NCBI RefSeq assembly: GCF_001870485.1
Contig: NZ_MDKE01000005.1
Location: 1-64,000 of the forward strand
Source: Oceanisphaera psychrotolerans
Lineage (GTDB): Bacteria > Pseudomonadota > Gammaproteobacteria > Enterobacterales > Aeromonadaceae
Length of the DNA: 64,000 nt
Direction: 5' to 3'
Shown piece by piece: positions 20,451 to 29,244 of this stretch (position 1 is the stretch's first letter; each line of letters begins with the position of its first letter). The notes below the pieces were generated by a model. That model was not told where the DNA came from and searched no databases. It was given only the letters and a program-made list of their open reading frames with translations. The position numbers and the translations under genes were made by a program.

Positions 20451-21122
20451 ATGACCACACTGAATGTTATTGTGCGCGACACGGCGCCCACTCCGGACGC
20501 CTGCGTGATCTGGCTGCATGGCCTGGGCGCCGACGGTCACGACTTCGAGCCGATCGTGCCCGAACTGGACTTGCCTCAGGGCAGCGCCATCCGGTTTATC
20601 TTTCCTCATGCCCCGAAGATCCCGGTGACCATCAACGGAGGCCTGCCGATGCCGGCCTGGTATGACATTCTGGCCATGAGTCTGGAGCGGGAAGTGGATG
20701 AAGTACAGCTGCGGGCTTCGGCCATGGCGGTGCAGGCGCTGATTGAGCAACAGCTGGCTCAGGGCATCGACAGCCGACGTATCGTGCTGGCCGGATTTTC
20801 CCAGGGTGGTGCCGTGGCTTACGAGGCGGCCTTGAGTTACCCCCAGCCGCTGGCCGGTTTGATTGCCATGTCCACCTATCTGGCCACCGCCGACAGCCTG
20901 CAGCGCCATGATGCCAACCAGTATCTGCCGGTGCAGATACTGCACGGTAGTCGCGATGGCGTGGTGCCCGAGCTGCTGGGCGAGCGGGCCTGCCAGACGT
21001 TGCAGCAATGGGGCTTGGTGCCCGAGTTCCACAGCTACCCGATGGAGCACAGCGTCTGCGCCGCCGAAATTGCCGATATCTCCCGCTTCCTGCGCCGTTG
21101 CCTGCAACTGCAGGACGCATGA
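20451..21122 (+). CDS. Alpha/beta-hydrolase carboxylesterase (phospholipase/carboxylesterase family)
   Basis: 223 residues of the Abhydrolase_2 family (EstB/acyl-protein thioesterase-like). Visible are IWLHGLGADGHDFEP (oxyanion region), FPHAPKIPVTINGG, the nucleophile elbow AGFSQGGAVAYEAAL, the catalytic Asp in LHGSRDGVVP and the His in YPMEHSVCAAEI. It is predicted to be cytoplasmic and to hydrolyse short-chain esters or thioesters. The start is a clear ATG just after hutD. Confidence 0.92.
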   Translation: MTTLNVIVRDTAPTPDACVIWLHGLGADGHDFEPIVPELDLPQGSAIRFIFPHAPKIPVTINGGLPMPAWYDILAMSLEREVDEVQLRASAMAVQALIEQQLAQGIDSRRIVLAGFSQGGAVAYEAALSYPQPLAGLIAMSTYLATADSLQRHDANQYLPVQILHGSRDGVVPELLGERACQTLQQWGLVPEFHSYPMEHSVCAAEIADISRFLRRCLQLQDA

Positions 21123-21212
21123 GCTGGCGCGTGCAGAGCAGGCAGGCTACACCGGCCCTTTGACTGACGTTAATAGAGCGTTAATTTTTAATCGTATTAT
21201 CAAGGAAACAAG

Positions 21213-21560
21213 ATGAACCTGAACGACCTGCAGCACACACTGCAACATACTCCCGAAACCGTCGAATTTGCCGACACCATGGCGGTGATCGAGAGCCTGT
21301 ACGATTTTACCCCCACCGCCTTCACCAACGGCGAGCTGCACAACGAGGCCGGCCAGAACAACGGCTCCTGCAAACTGTTTGCCTTTGCCCGGCTGCAGGG
21401 CTTCGACCAGCAGCAGACCCTGGCCTGTTTCGGTGCCTTCTACCGGGACGATGTACTGGGTCATCCGGACGGACAGGATCATCAGAATATCCGCAACTTC
21501 ATCAACCACGGCTGGGAAGGCATCGAGTTTACCGGTCAGCCGTTAACGCCCAAAGCCTGA
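21213..21560 (+). CDS. HopJ type III effector family protein
   Basis: 115 residues matching the HopJ family (NGELHNEAGQNNGSCKLFAF, then FGAFYRDDVLGHPDGQDHQN and IRNFINHGWEGIEF). Despite the name, taken from a Pseudomonas syringae effector, homologues occur widely in free-living gammaproteobacteria without type III secretion and are of unknown function. An AAGGAAACAAG site precedes the ATG. Nothing else in the window suggests a secretion system. Confidence 0.88.
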   Translation: MNLNDLQHTLQHTPETVEFADTMAVIESLYDFTPTAFTNGELHNEAGQNNGSCKLFAFARLQGFDQQQTLACFGAFYRDDVLGHPDGQDHQNIRNFINHGWEGIEFTGQPLTPKA

Positions 21561-21600
21561 TCAACTTTTGATCGAGACCTGATCATAAAAGGATACTGCC

Positions 21601-22506
21601 ATGGCCGGTGCCAGCCTGTTAACCCTGATTGATGATATCGCCACCATACTTGACGACGTGTCGCTGATGACCAAGGTCGCGGCCAAGAAAACCGCGGGAG
21701 TGCTGGGGGATGATCTGGCGCTTAATGCCCAGCAGGTTTCCGGGGTGCGGGCCGAACGCGAGCTGCCGGTGGTGTGGGCGGTCGCCAGGGGATCGCTGCG
21801 TAACAAGCTGATCCTGGTGCCGGCGGCGCTGTTGATCAGTGCCCTGGCACCCTGGGCCATCATCCCGCTGCTGATGCTGGGCGGCGCCTTTCTCTGCTTC
21901 GAGGGGGTGGAAAAGCTGGTGCATTCCCTGCTGCACAAGGGAGAGGCAGAACACACTCACCTGGCCGAGATCCCGGAGTCGGAGGATTTGGTGGCACTGG
22001 AGCAGGACAAGATCAAGGGGGCCATTCGTACCGATTTTATTCTGTCGGCCGAAATCATCGTCATCACCCTGGGCACCGTTGCCGGAGCCGGCTTCGGCAT
22101 GCAGGTCATGGTGCTGTCAGGTATCGCTTTGCTGATGACTGTTGGTGTTTACGGGCTGGTGGCGGCTATCGTCAAACTGGACGATCTGGGCCTCTATCTG
22201 AGCCGGAAAAGCGGGCTGCTGCAGCTGTTGGGGCGTGCCCTGTTGTCGGCCTGCCCCTATCTGATGAAAGGCCTGTCGGTGGTGGGAACCGCCGCCATGT
22301 TTCTGGTGGGGGGCGGCATTCTGGTGCATGGCATTCCCGGCGCCGATACCCTGATCCATGACTGGATTCGGGGGCTGCCGTTATTGGGCGGCACGCTGAA
22401 CTGGCTGGCGCCGATGCTGCTGAACGCTGCCGTCGGTATTCTGGCGGGGATTCTAGTGTTACTGCTGGTCAAGGGGGCCGGCCGGCTGAAGGGAGCGGCC
22501 GGTTAA
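21601..22506 (+). CDS. DUF808 family inner-membrane protein (YedI-like)
   Basis: 301 residues. The N-terminus [20 protein letters not shown] and the following [19 protein letters not shown] are typical of DUF808/YedI. At least six hydrophobic segments follow. Function unknown; proposed to be a transporter-like protein without direct evidence. It stands 40 bases after the HopJ-like gene and converges on the DMT transporter. Confidence 0.87.
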   Translation: MAGASLLTLIDDIATILDDVSLMTKVAAKKTAGVLGDDLALNAQQVSGVRAERELPVVWAVARGSLRNKLILVPAALLISALAPWAIIPLLMLGGAFLCFEGVEKLVHSLLHKGEAEHTHLAEIPESEDLVALEQDKIKGAIRTDFILSAEIIVITLGTVAGAGFGMQVMVLSGIALLMTVGVYGLVAAIVKLDDLGLYLSRKSGLLQLLGRALLSACPYLMKGLSVVGTAAMFLVGGGILVHGIPGADTLIHDWIRGLPLLGGTLNWLAPMLLNAAVGILAGILVLLLVKGAGRLKGAAG

Positions 22507-22517
22507 AGGCTTGCCGT

Positions 22518-23423
22518 TCAGGGTTGTCTTCTGCCCGGATGCAACGCCCGGCGGCTACGATACCAGGCCAGCAGGCTGCGGCTGCGATAGCTGAGCAGCG
22601 CCAGCAGGATCAGCGCACAGCCAAACACTTTCTGTATCGGCATGGGTTCGTGATACCAGAATACGCTGATCAACACGGTCCATACTGGTTCCAGCATCAT
22701 GATCAGCGCGGCATTGGCCACGTTGCTGTATTTTTGCCCGGTGCTCTGGCAGACGAACCGCAGCGAGGTGGCCAGCAACACGCTGGCGGTAAACCAGCCC
22801 CATATTTCGGCCTCGATGACGTCGGGCCATTGTTCGAACAGGCCGGAGTAAATCAGGTGCATGACGCCGGTGACCGCCAGTTGAATGCAGGTGAGCGCCA
22901 TGGGGTCGATGCGCCGGGCAAAACGGCTGTTGAAGTTGAAATACAGGGCCAGCGACAGCGATGCCAGCAGGAACAGCAGCTGGCTGAGCGACAGACTCAA
23001 GCCCGAGCCCATGGTCAGCAGGAACAGGCCGGCGATGGCGATGGGCAGAGCCAGCCAGAACTGCCGGCTGGGCCGTTCCCTGAAGATCAGCCAGGCCAGG
23101 GGGGGCACCATCAGCATCGACAGACTCATGATAAAGGCACCTTCGCCGATGCCCTCGCTGTGGGAGATGGCCTGAATCCAGAAAATCAGGTTCAGAGTCA
23201 TCATCAGGCCGATGGCGGCGGCCTTGAGCAGGTGTTCGGGTGACGTCTGGCGTAACTGGCGGTAACAGAAGGGCAGCAGCAGCAGTGCCGCCAGCACGAA
23301 GCGCCAGCCAACAAAGCCGGCGGGGGGCAGGCCGGCAATCGCCTCCTTCGAAAACAGCCAGCCGGCGGACGCCAGCAGGGTCGCCGTTAAAATAAACAAG
23401 TCGCCGCGCCGTTCTGGCAGCAT
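22518..23423 (-). CDS. DMT-superfamily (EamA) permease
   Basis: 301 residues with about ten membrane segments in two EamA repeats. The first ends near residue 135, and the second contains LEPVWTVLISVFWYHEPMPI, the classic EamA repeat end. This suggests a metabolite exporter, with substrate not predictable. The start at 23423 (MLPERRGDLFILTATLLASA) follows GAAGGG with about 7-base spacing; an in-frame ATG 75 bases upstream adds a non-hydrophobic tail and is not used. It is divergent from mscS. Confidence 0.85.
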   Translation of the reverse strand: MLPERRGDLFILTATLLASAGWLFSKEAIAGLPPAGFVGWRFVLAALLLLPFCYRQLRQTSPEHLLKAAAIGLMMTLNLIFWIQAISHSEGIGEGAFIMSLSMLMVPPLAWLIFRERPSRQFWLALPIAIAGLFLLTMGSGLSLSLSQLLFLLASLSLALYFNFNSRFARRIDPMALTCIQLAVTGVMHLIYSGLFEQWPDVIEAEIWGWFTASVLLATSLRFVCQSTGQKYSNVANAALIMMLEPVWTVLISVFWYHEPMPIQKVFGCALILLALLSYRSRSLLAWYRSRRALHPGRRQP

Positions 23424-23672
23424 AAAGCACCCTTCGTTGTGTTCTGGTGGAAAACGGATTGAGACTGGTCGGTATACAGATGATCTGCGCGGCTTCATCG
23501 CAGGAATGAATGTGTTGGCCGACAGTGGTCCTACTCTATGCCATTTCTATTTGTTTGCACAGAGTCGTCTGGTTCTGTAAGGCAGCCGACACCCCCCCTC
23601 GGTATTGGCGAACCTGGTTTCATCTACATAAGCTTCAGAGAACCATGTCGATGAAAATGAAGAGAGATAATA

Positions 23673-24596
23673 ATGTCCGACCAGACAGGAGCCAGGAGCG
23701 AGGCGGCCTCGCCGGAAGATGTGCCACAACAGATTGATTTCGACTTCGGGATCATGACGGAGCGTATCGACAGCTGGGTGGACGGCGGTGTTCGCCTGGT
23801 GCCGAACATCTTGCTGGCCCTGGTGGTACTGGCCCTGTTTTATGGTCTCGGTGCCCTGAGTCGGCGGCTGATACGGCGTCAGGGCCATCGCCGTGGGCGG
23901 GAGAATCTGGGCGAGGTACTGGGTGGTTTCGTCAAGTGGACTCTGGTATTGCTGGGGTTTCTGCTGGCCGCCACCATCGTCATTCCCAGCCTGAAGCCGG
24001 GCGATTTGATTGCCGGCCTGGGGGTCAGCTCGGTGGCCATCGGTTTTGCCTTCAAGGATATTCTGCAAAACTGGCTGGCGGGCCTGCTGATCCTGTTGCG
24101 TCAGCCCTTCAACATCAAGGATCAGATCGAGGTCAATGGTCATGAGGGGACGGTCGAGCGCATCGAAACCCGGGCCACCATCATCAAGACTCACGACGGA
24201 CGGCGCATCGTGATCCCCAACAGCGATATCTACACCAACGCGGTACTGGTGAAAACCGCCTATGAGTATCGGCGTAGTCAGTACGATATCGGCATCGGTT
24301 ATGAAGATGATCTTGATCGGGCCTGTGAGTTGCTGAAAGAGGCCGTGACCAGGCTGGATGGAGTGGAAGCAGAGCCGGCGGTGCAGGCGCTGCCCTGGGA
24401 TCTGGCCGCCAGCTGGGTAACCATCCGCGTGCGTTGGTGGACCGGCAGTCAGCAAAGTGATGTGACCCGGATTCGGGCGGCGGTGGTCAGGACCATCAAG
24501 CTGACCCTGGAGCAGGCCGAAGTCGATATGCCGGGCGAAACCCGGGTCTGTCTGTTGCAGGATATAACCGGGTCTGCGGATGACGAAAAATCCTGA
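23673..24596 (+). CDS. MscS-family small-conductance mechanosensitive channel
   Basis: 307 residues. Predicted membrane segments are at about 40-60, 80-105 and the pore-lining third helix at 108-135 (VSSVAIGFAFKDILQNWLAG), then a cytoplasmic beta domain starting QPFNIKDQIEVNGHEGTVE and IVIPNSDIYTNAV. It acts as a pressure valve on hypo-osmotic shock. The acidic N-terminal 30 residues are unusual but compatible with YnaI/YbdG-size variants. It is followed after 113 bases by ribH. Confidence 0.9.
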   Translation: MSDQTGARSEAASPEDVPQQIDFDFGIMTERIDSWVDGGVRLVPNILLALVVLALFYGLGALSRRLIRRQGHRRGRENLGEVLGGFVKWTLVLLGFLLAATIVIPSLKPGDLIAGLGVSSVAIGFAFKDILQNWLAGLLILLRQPFNIKDQIEVNGHEGTVERIETRATIIKTHDGRRIVIPNSDIYTNAVLVKTAYEYRRSQYDIGIGYEDDLDRACELLKEAVTRLDGVEAEPAVQALPWDLAASWVTIRVRWWTGSQQSDVTRIRAAVVRTIKLTLEQAEVDMPGETRVCLLQDITGSADDEKS

Positions 24597-24650
24597 TCTC
24601 TGGTTGGCTGACCAGCGTTACATGACCAGCTCAGAGAGCCCCTGTTAAGT

Positions 24651-24679
24651 CTTTTGTCACCCTCTGGTTGTGGTAAGAT
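24651..24679 (+). promoter_or_regulatory. Extended -10 promoter candidate for ribH-nusB
   Basis: TGGTAAGAT at 24671-24679 is an extended -10 element (TG-n-TAAGAT), with cttttg (24651-24656) 17 bases before the -10 as a poor -35. It lies 31 bases before the ribH ATG and would give ribH its own promoter now that ribH is separated from ribBX. Confidence 0.5.
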
Positions 24680-24709
24680 GTGCGCACTTTTGTCCAAACA
24701 GGGATTCCC

Positions 24710-25177
24710 ATGAAGGTAATCGAAGGGCTGATGGCCACTCCCGAGGCCAAGGTGGCGATCGTTGTCGCCCGTTTCAACAGCTTTATCAACGACAGCCTGG
24801 TGGCCGGTGCACTGGATGTGCTCAAGCGTCAGGGCCAGGTCAAAGATGACAATATCACTCTGGTACGGGTACCGGGTGCCATCGAAATGCCACTGGTGTG
24901 CAAAAAACTCGCCAAGAGCGGCAACTATGATGCCATTGTGGCCCTCGGCTGCGTGATCCGTGGTGGTACCTACCACTTCGATCTGGTCGCCAACGAAAAC
25001 AGCAAAGGCATGGCCAGTGTGATGATGGATTTCGAAGTGCCGATTGCCTTCGGGGTTCTGACCACCGAAAACATCGAACAAGCCATAGAGCGTGCTGGCA
25101 CCAAGGCGGGTAACAAGGGCGCGGAAGCTGCCCTCAGCGCACTTGAAATGATTAACGTCCTGCAAGCGCTGGACTAA
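24710..25177 (+). CDS. ribH: 6,7-dimethyl-8-ribityllumazine synthase
   Basis: 155 residues (E. coli 156). It condenses the RibD pyrimidine with 3,4-dihydroxybutanone phosphate from RibBX to give the lumazine used by RibE. It begins [20 protein letters not shown], with [18 protein letters not shown], the conserved [15 protein letters not shown] and C-terminal [18 protein letters not shown]. The ATG at 24710 aligns with E. coli RibH; an in-frame ATG upstream at 24680 overlaps the promoter and is rejected. nusB starts 13 bases later. Confidence 0.97.
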   Translation: MKVIEGLMATPEAKVAIVVARFNSFINDSLVAGALDVLKRQGQVKDDNITLVRVPGAIEMPLVCKKLAKSGNYDAIVALGCVIRGGTYHFDLVANENSKGMASVMMDFEVPIAFGVLTTENIEQAIERAGTKAGNKGAEAALSALEMINVLQALD

Positions 25178-25190
25178 GAGGAGTACTGCA

Positions 25191-25601
25191 TTGAAACCGT
25201 CTGAACGCCGTAAGGCCCGCCGTCTCGCTACCCAGGCCATCTACCAGTGGCAGATGACCCGGGATAACGTGGCCGATATTGCCCAGCAGTTTGCGCTGGA
25301 ACAGGACACCAAAGGGGTGGATCTGGATTATTTCCGCGATCTGCTGTTTGGGGTCTCGGTTCATGCCACCGAGCTGGATGCGGTGTATTCACCTTATCTG
25401 TCTCGTCCGCTGGCCGAGCTGGATGTGGTGGACAAGGCGGTGTTGCGGTTGGCCACCTATGAGCTGACCCGGCGTGAAGATGTACCTTATCGGGTTGTCA
25501 TCAACGAGGCGATCGAACTGGCCAAGGCCTTTGCCGCCGAAGAGAGCCACAAGTTCGTCAATGGTGTACTCGACAAGGTCATCAAGCAGTTGAAAAAATA
25601 A
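25191..25601 (+). CDS. nusB: Transcription antitermination factor NusB
   Basis: 136 residues, all-helical. NusB binds boxA RNA with NusE (S10) for rRNA antitermination. It begins [20 protein letters not shown] and contains the conserved [24 protein letters not shown]. The start is TTG at 25191, preceded by GAGGAG (25179-25184); the residues match E. coli NusB from the first position. Followed by a terminator. Confidence 0.96.
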   Translation: MKPSERRKARRLATQAIYQWQMTRDNVADIAQQFALEQDTKGVDLDYFRDLLFGVSVHATELDAVYSPYLSRPLAELDVVDKAVLRLATYELTRREDVPYRVVINEAIELAKAFAAEESHKFVNGVLDKVIKQLKK

Positions 25602-25616
25602 CAATAAGCACGGGAA

Positions 25617-25647
25617 AAAAGCCAGCGACTGCTGGCTTTTCATTTTC
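25617..25647 (+). terminator. Terminator between nusB and thiL
   Basis: Stem aaaagccagc (25617-25626) / gctggctttt (25631-25640), loop GACT, then a T-rich run (cattttctt). It ends right before the thiL ATG, so part of the hairpin may also restrict thiL translation from read-through transcripts. Confidence 0.87.
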
Positions 25648-25649
25648 TT

Positions 25650-26621
25650 ATGAATGAATTTGAAATAATAAAACACTATTTTACCGTCCCCGGCCACCGC
25701 AAGGATGTGCTGATGGGGCCGGGGGATGACTGCGCCCTGTTGCAGGTACCGCCTCATTCCCAGCTGGCAGTGAGCACCGATACCCTGGTGAGCGGGGTAC
25801 ACTTTTTTGCCGATATGGCGCCGATGGCGCTGGGCCACAAGGCGCTGGCGGTCAACCTTTCCGATCTGGCGGCCATGGGGGCCGATCCTTGCTGGGTATC
25901 GCTGGCGCTGACCCTGCCGGAGATCGATGAAAGCTGGATTAAAGGTTTTTGTGCCGGCTTCTTCGAACTGGCGGAATATTACAACGTGGCACTGGTGGGG
26001 GGCGATATGACCCGCGGCCCGTTGTCGATTACCGTCACCGTCCACGGCACCCTGCCGGAAGGCAAGGGACTGCGGCGCAACGGTGCCCGGGTGGGGGATG
26101 GCATTTATGTCACCGGCACCCTGGGGGATGCGGCACTGGGCCTGCAACAGATACAGGGCAAGGTAACGGTGCCGGAGCAGTATCGGGACTTTGTGCGGAC
26201 CAAGTTCGAGTTCCCTCATCCGCGTATTCTGGCGGGACAGGCGCTGCGAGACATTGCCTCCAGCGCCCTGGACCTGTCAGACGGTCTGGCCGGCGATCTG
26301 GCCCATGTGGCGCGCGCCTCCGGCGTTCGTGCACAACTGGAGCTGGAGCGACTGCCGCTGAGTGCCGCCATGCTGGACTCGGTATCGCGGGAGCAGGGCT
26401 GGGAGCTGGCACTGACCGGCGGTGACGATTACGAGCTGTGCTTTACCGTGCCCGAAATTCACCGCGGGCAGCTCGAAACTGCGCTGGCCCACTGCGGCGT
26501 CAAGTTTACCCGGGTCGGCCGCATGCTCGCCGGTGAGCCGGGCGTCGAGCTGATGGCCAAAGGGCGTTCCTACCAGCTGAGCACGCAAAGCTGGGATCAT
26601 TTCCGGAGTACTCCCGCATGA
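25650..26621 (+). CDS. thiL: Thiamine-monophosphate kinase
   Basis: 323 residues, AIR-synthase/PurM-like fold. It phosphorylates thiamine monophosphate to thiamine pyrophosphate. It has the N-terminal MGPGDDCALLQV, VSTDTLVSGVHF, AVNLSDLAAMGADPCW, LVGGDMTRGPLSITVT and the C-terminal LTGGDDYELCFTV, all with the family's metal-binding acidic residues. No strong ribosome site precedes the ATG because the nusB terminator abuts it. It overlaps pgpA by ATGA. Confidence 0.95.
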   Translation: MNEFEIIKHYFTVPGHRKDVLMGPGDDCALLQVPPHSQLAVSTDTLVSGVHFFADMAPMALGHKALAVNLSDLAAMGADPCWVSLALTLPEIDESWIKGFCAGFFELAEYYNVALVGGDMTRGPLSITVTVHGTLPEGKGLRRNGARVGDGIYVTGTLGDAALGLQQIQGKVTVPEQYRDFVRTKFEFPHPRILAGQALRDIASSALDLSDGLAGDLAHVARASGVRAQLELERLPLSAAMLDSVSREQGWELALTGGDDYELCFTVPEIHRGQLETALAHCGVKFTRVGRMLAGEPGVELMAKGRSYQLSTQSWDHFRSTPA

Positions 26622-27097
26622 GAAAGCCCGAGCTGGCGGCTCTGAAACTGTCCAATCCGCTGCACCTGCTGGCCCTGGGGTTTGGCACCGGCCTGAGCCC
26701 GGTGATGCCGGGCACCATGGGGACCCTGGCGGCGATTCCGCTCTATCTGCTGATACAGGGGCTGTCGGCTCCCTGGTATCTGCTGATCCTGGTGCTGGGC
26801 TTTATTGCCGGCATCTGGATTTGCAATGCGGCTACCCGGGCCATCGGCCGTCATGACCATGGTGCCATCGTCTGGGACGAAATTATCGGCTTCGGCATCA
26901 CCATGTTCGCGGCACCGACCGGTGGCTGGTGGATACTGGCGGGCTTCGTGCTGTTCCGGTTGTTCGATATCGTCAAACCCTGGCCCATTCGCTGGTTCGA
27001 TCGGCGGATACACGGCGGCTTCGGCATCATGTTCGACGACGTTATCGCCGGGCTTTTTGCCCTGGCCTGCCTACAGGGACTGGCCGCTCTGCTGTAA
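26618..27097 (+). CDS. pgpA: Phosphatidylglycerophosphatase A
   Basis: 159 residues with four membrane segments. It dephosphorylates phosphatidylglycerophosphate to phosphatidylglycerol in the inner membrane. Conserved motifs are FGTGLSPVMPGTMGTLAAIP, DHGAIVWDEIIGFGITM (catalytic acidic pair) and FRLFDIVKPWPIRWFDR. It overlaps the thiL stop by 4 bases, as in E. coli. Confidence 0.95.
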   Translation: MRKPELAALKLSNPLHLLALGFGTGLSPVMPGTMGTLAAIPLYLLIQGLSAPWYLLILVLGFIAGIWICNAATRAIGRHDHGAIVWDEIIGFGITMFAAPTGGWWILAGFVLFRLFDIVKPWPIRWFDRRIHGGFGIMFDDVIAGLFALACLQGLAALL

Positions 27098-27484
27098 TAA
27101 CCGGCCACGCAGCCATTCGGGCTGCGTGGCCGAGTCGGGTTATCCCCTGACCCTAGCCTGGTTATCCCCTGACATTGTGGCTCCCTGCCACTCGGCATCT
27201 TTAGATTAAAAACCCTATTTTACCCGTGCCTGCCTCCTGACCTTAGCGGTTGCCTCCGTCATAAAAACTGTTGCTCATTGGATCCCTGAAATATATTGCT
27301 GAACTTGTGAGTTAAGACCCTATATCCACGATTTACCTTGAAATAAAGATAGCTTTACCATAGCGTTGATATGTTGCTTTTTTGTTGCCGGCTATCCATG
27401 CTCGACAACAGTACATCGGCTGCCATCTCAGGGTGGCCGGTCCAAGGACGCGTGAGCGAGGCCAGACCTCGGTTAAGGATGAGC
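27098..27484. other. 387-base intergenic region with hairpin and short direct repeats
   Basis: A 13-bp perfect stem (27102-27114 / 27120-27132, loop ATTCG) follows pgpA without a T-run and probably acts as a 3' end structure. Next, ggttatcccctgac occurs twice in about 40 bases (near 27138 and 27160), and a related ctgacc(t)tag block recurs near 27238. The remainder is comparatively A/T-rich and should hold the promoter of the ABC operon. No gene is supported. Confidence 0.55.
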
Positions 27485-29224
27485 ATGTCCCTGTTAGCCG
27501 TAAAACACCTGCGAATTGAATATCCGTCCCGCCATGGCGTCATGGCTGCAGTGGACGACCTGTCCTTCAGTATCGAAAAAGGCGAAATTCTCGGCGTGGT
27601 CGGCGAGTCCGGTGCCGGCAAGTCAACCATCGGCAATGCGGTCATCGATCTGCTGAGTCCGCCCGGTTGCATTGCCAGTGGCGAAGTCTATCTGGACGAC
27701 GAGAAGATCTCCGGCCTGAATCCGGCCGAGATGCGTGCCATTCGTGGCAGCCGTATCGGCTTTATTTTTCAGGACCCCATGACCTCGCTCAATCCGCTGT
27801 TTACGGTGGAATATCAGATGGTCGAGACCCTGCTGGCCAATACCGACATGAGCCGGGAGCAGGCCCGTCACAAGGCCATTTCGCTGCTCGATGCCGTGGG
27901 CATTCCCCAGCCGGAGCAGCGTATCGGGCAGTATCCGCATCAGTTTTCCGGCGGCATGCGGCAGCGGGTGGTCATTGCCATCGCCCTGTCCTGTGATCCC
28001 GAACTGATTATTGCCGATGAGCCGACCACGGCGCTGGACGTGTCGATTCAGGACCAGATCCTGACCCTGATCCGCACCTTGTGCAAAGAGCGTAACGTGG
28101 GCTGCATGCTGGTGACCCACGACATGGGGGTGGTGTCCAACGTCACCGACCGGGTGGCGGTGATGTATCGTGGCCGGCTGATGGAAATCGGCCCTACCGC
28201 CCGGGTGCTGGGCACGCCGGAACATGACTATACCCGCAGCCTGATCTCCGCCGTGCCCCGTTCCGATGTCAAGCTGCGGCGCTTTCCGCTGGTGTCCTAC
28301 ATCGAAGATGCCAAGGAAAAGGCCAGCCTGGATCTCAAACACCACTGGCTGGGCCAGAGCCAGGATCAGCGTGACTACCAGGGGGCGCTGTTGCGGGTCG
28401 AACACTGTAACCTGCGCTTCGTCACCAGGGATTCGATTTTTCCTTCCCGCCGCCGGTATCTGCAGGCGACCAACGACGTCAGCTTCGAGATTAATGAAGG
28501 GGAAACCTTCGGCCTGGTGGGGGAGTCGGGTTCCGGCAAGTCCACCATCGCCCGGGCCATTACCGGGCTCTATCCGCCCGACAGTGGCCAGATCTGGTTC
28601 GAAGGCATCGAGCTGACCGCCATCAAAAGCGAGCGGGAGCGGCGCCCTTTTCGTCGGCAGATGCAGATGGTGTTTCAGAATCCCTATTCGTCACTCAACC
28701 CGCGCATGCGGGTGGCGGACATCATCGCCGAGCCGATTCGCTTCCACCGTCTGGCGCAGAGCGAGGCGCAGATCCGCGGCATCGTCGACGACCTGCTCGA
28801 TTACGTCGGCCTGGGACGGGTGGCGGGGCTGAAGTTTCCCCACGAGTTTTCCGGTGGCCAGCGCCAGCGTATCTCCATCGCCCGCGCCCTGGCCACCCGG
28901 CCCCGGCTGTTGATCTGCGATGAGCCGACTTCGGCGCTGGATGTGTCGGTACAGGCGCAAATTCTGAATTTGCTCAAGGATTTGCAGGATGAGCTCAAGC
29001 TGACCATGCTGTTTATCAGCCACGATTTGCCGGTGATCCGGCAGATGTGCGATCGCATCGGAGTGATGAAAAAAGGCACCCTGGTGGAGGTGGCCGCCAC
29101 CGAGCAGTTGTTTACCGACGCGGCAGATCCCTACAGCCGCTCATTGATTGCATTGATGCCCGAATTCAAGGGCATGTCACGGGAAGGCCTGGACATTTCC
29201 AATGCCCATGCGGGCCAACATTAA
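27485..29224 (+). CDS. Peptide-type ABC transporter, fused double ATPase
   Basis: 579 residues holding two OppD/OppF-like ATPases in tandem (as in YejF or GsiA). The first has Walker [10 protein letters not shown], signature FSGGMRQRV and Walker [13 protein letters not shown]. The second (from about residue 325) has [18 protein letters not shown] and [12 protein letters not shown]. It energises the importer encoded by the next three genes. The start at 27485 has AAGG 6 bases upstream; ATG 27479 touches that site and is less likely. The gene order (ATPase first, then binding protein, then permeases) differs from opp/dpp. Confidence 0.92.
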   Translation: MSLLAVKHLRIEYPSRHGVMAAVDDLSFSIEKGEILGVVGESGAGKSTIGNAVIDLLSPPGCIASGEVYLDDEKISGLNPAEMRAIRGSRIGFIFQDPMTSLNPLFTVEYQMVETLLANTDMSREQARHKAISLLDAVGIPQPEQRIGQYPHQFSGGMRQRVVIAIALSCDPELIIADEPTTALDVSIQDQILTLIRTLCKERNVGCMLVTHDMGVVSNVTDRVAVMYRGRLMEIGPTARVLGTPEHDYTRSLISAVPRSDVKLRRFPLVSYIEDAKEKASLDLKHHWLGQSQDQRDYQGALLRVEHCNLRFVTRDSIFPSRRRYLQATNDVSFEINEGETFGLVGESGSGKSTIARAITGLYPPDSGQIWFEGIELTAIKSERERRPFRRQMQMVFQNPYSSLNPRMRVADIIAEPIRFHRLAQSEAQIRGIVDDLLDYVGLGRVAGLKFPHEFSGGQRQRISIARALATRPRLLICDEPTSALDVSVQAQILNLLKDLQDELKLTMLFISHDLPVIRQMCDRIGVMKKGTLVEVAATEQLFTDAADPYSRSLIALMPEFKGMSREGLDISNAHAGQH

Positions 29225-29244
29225 TGATGTCAACGGAGTGTTTC

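Noticed and set aside
21213-21560. HopJ-like gene as a type III effector
   Set aside because: No secretion genes or chaperone nearby, and the family is common in free-living bacteria; the name reflects homology only.
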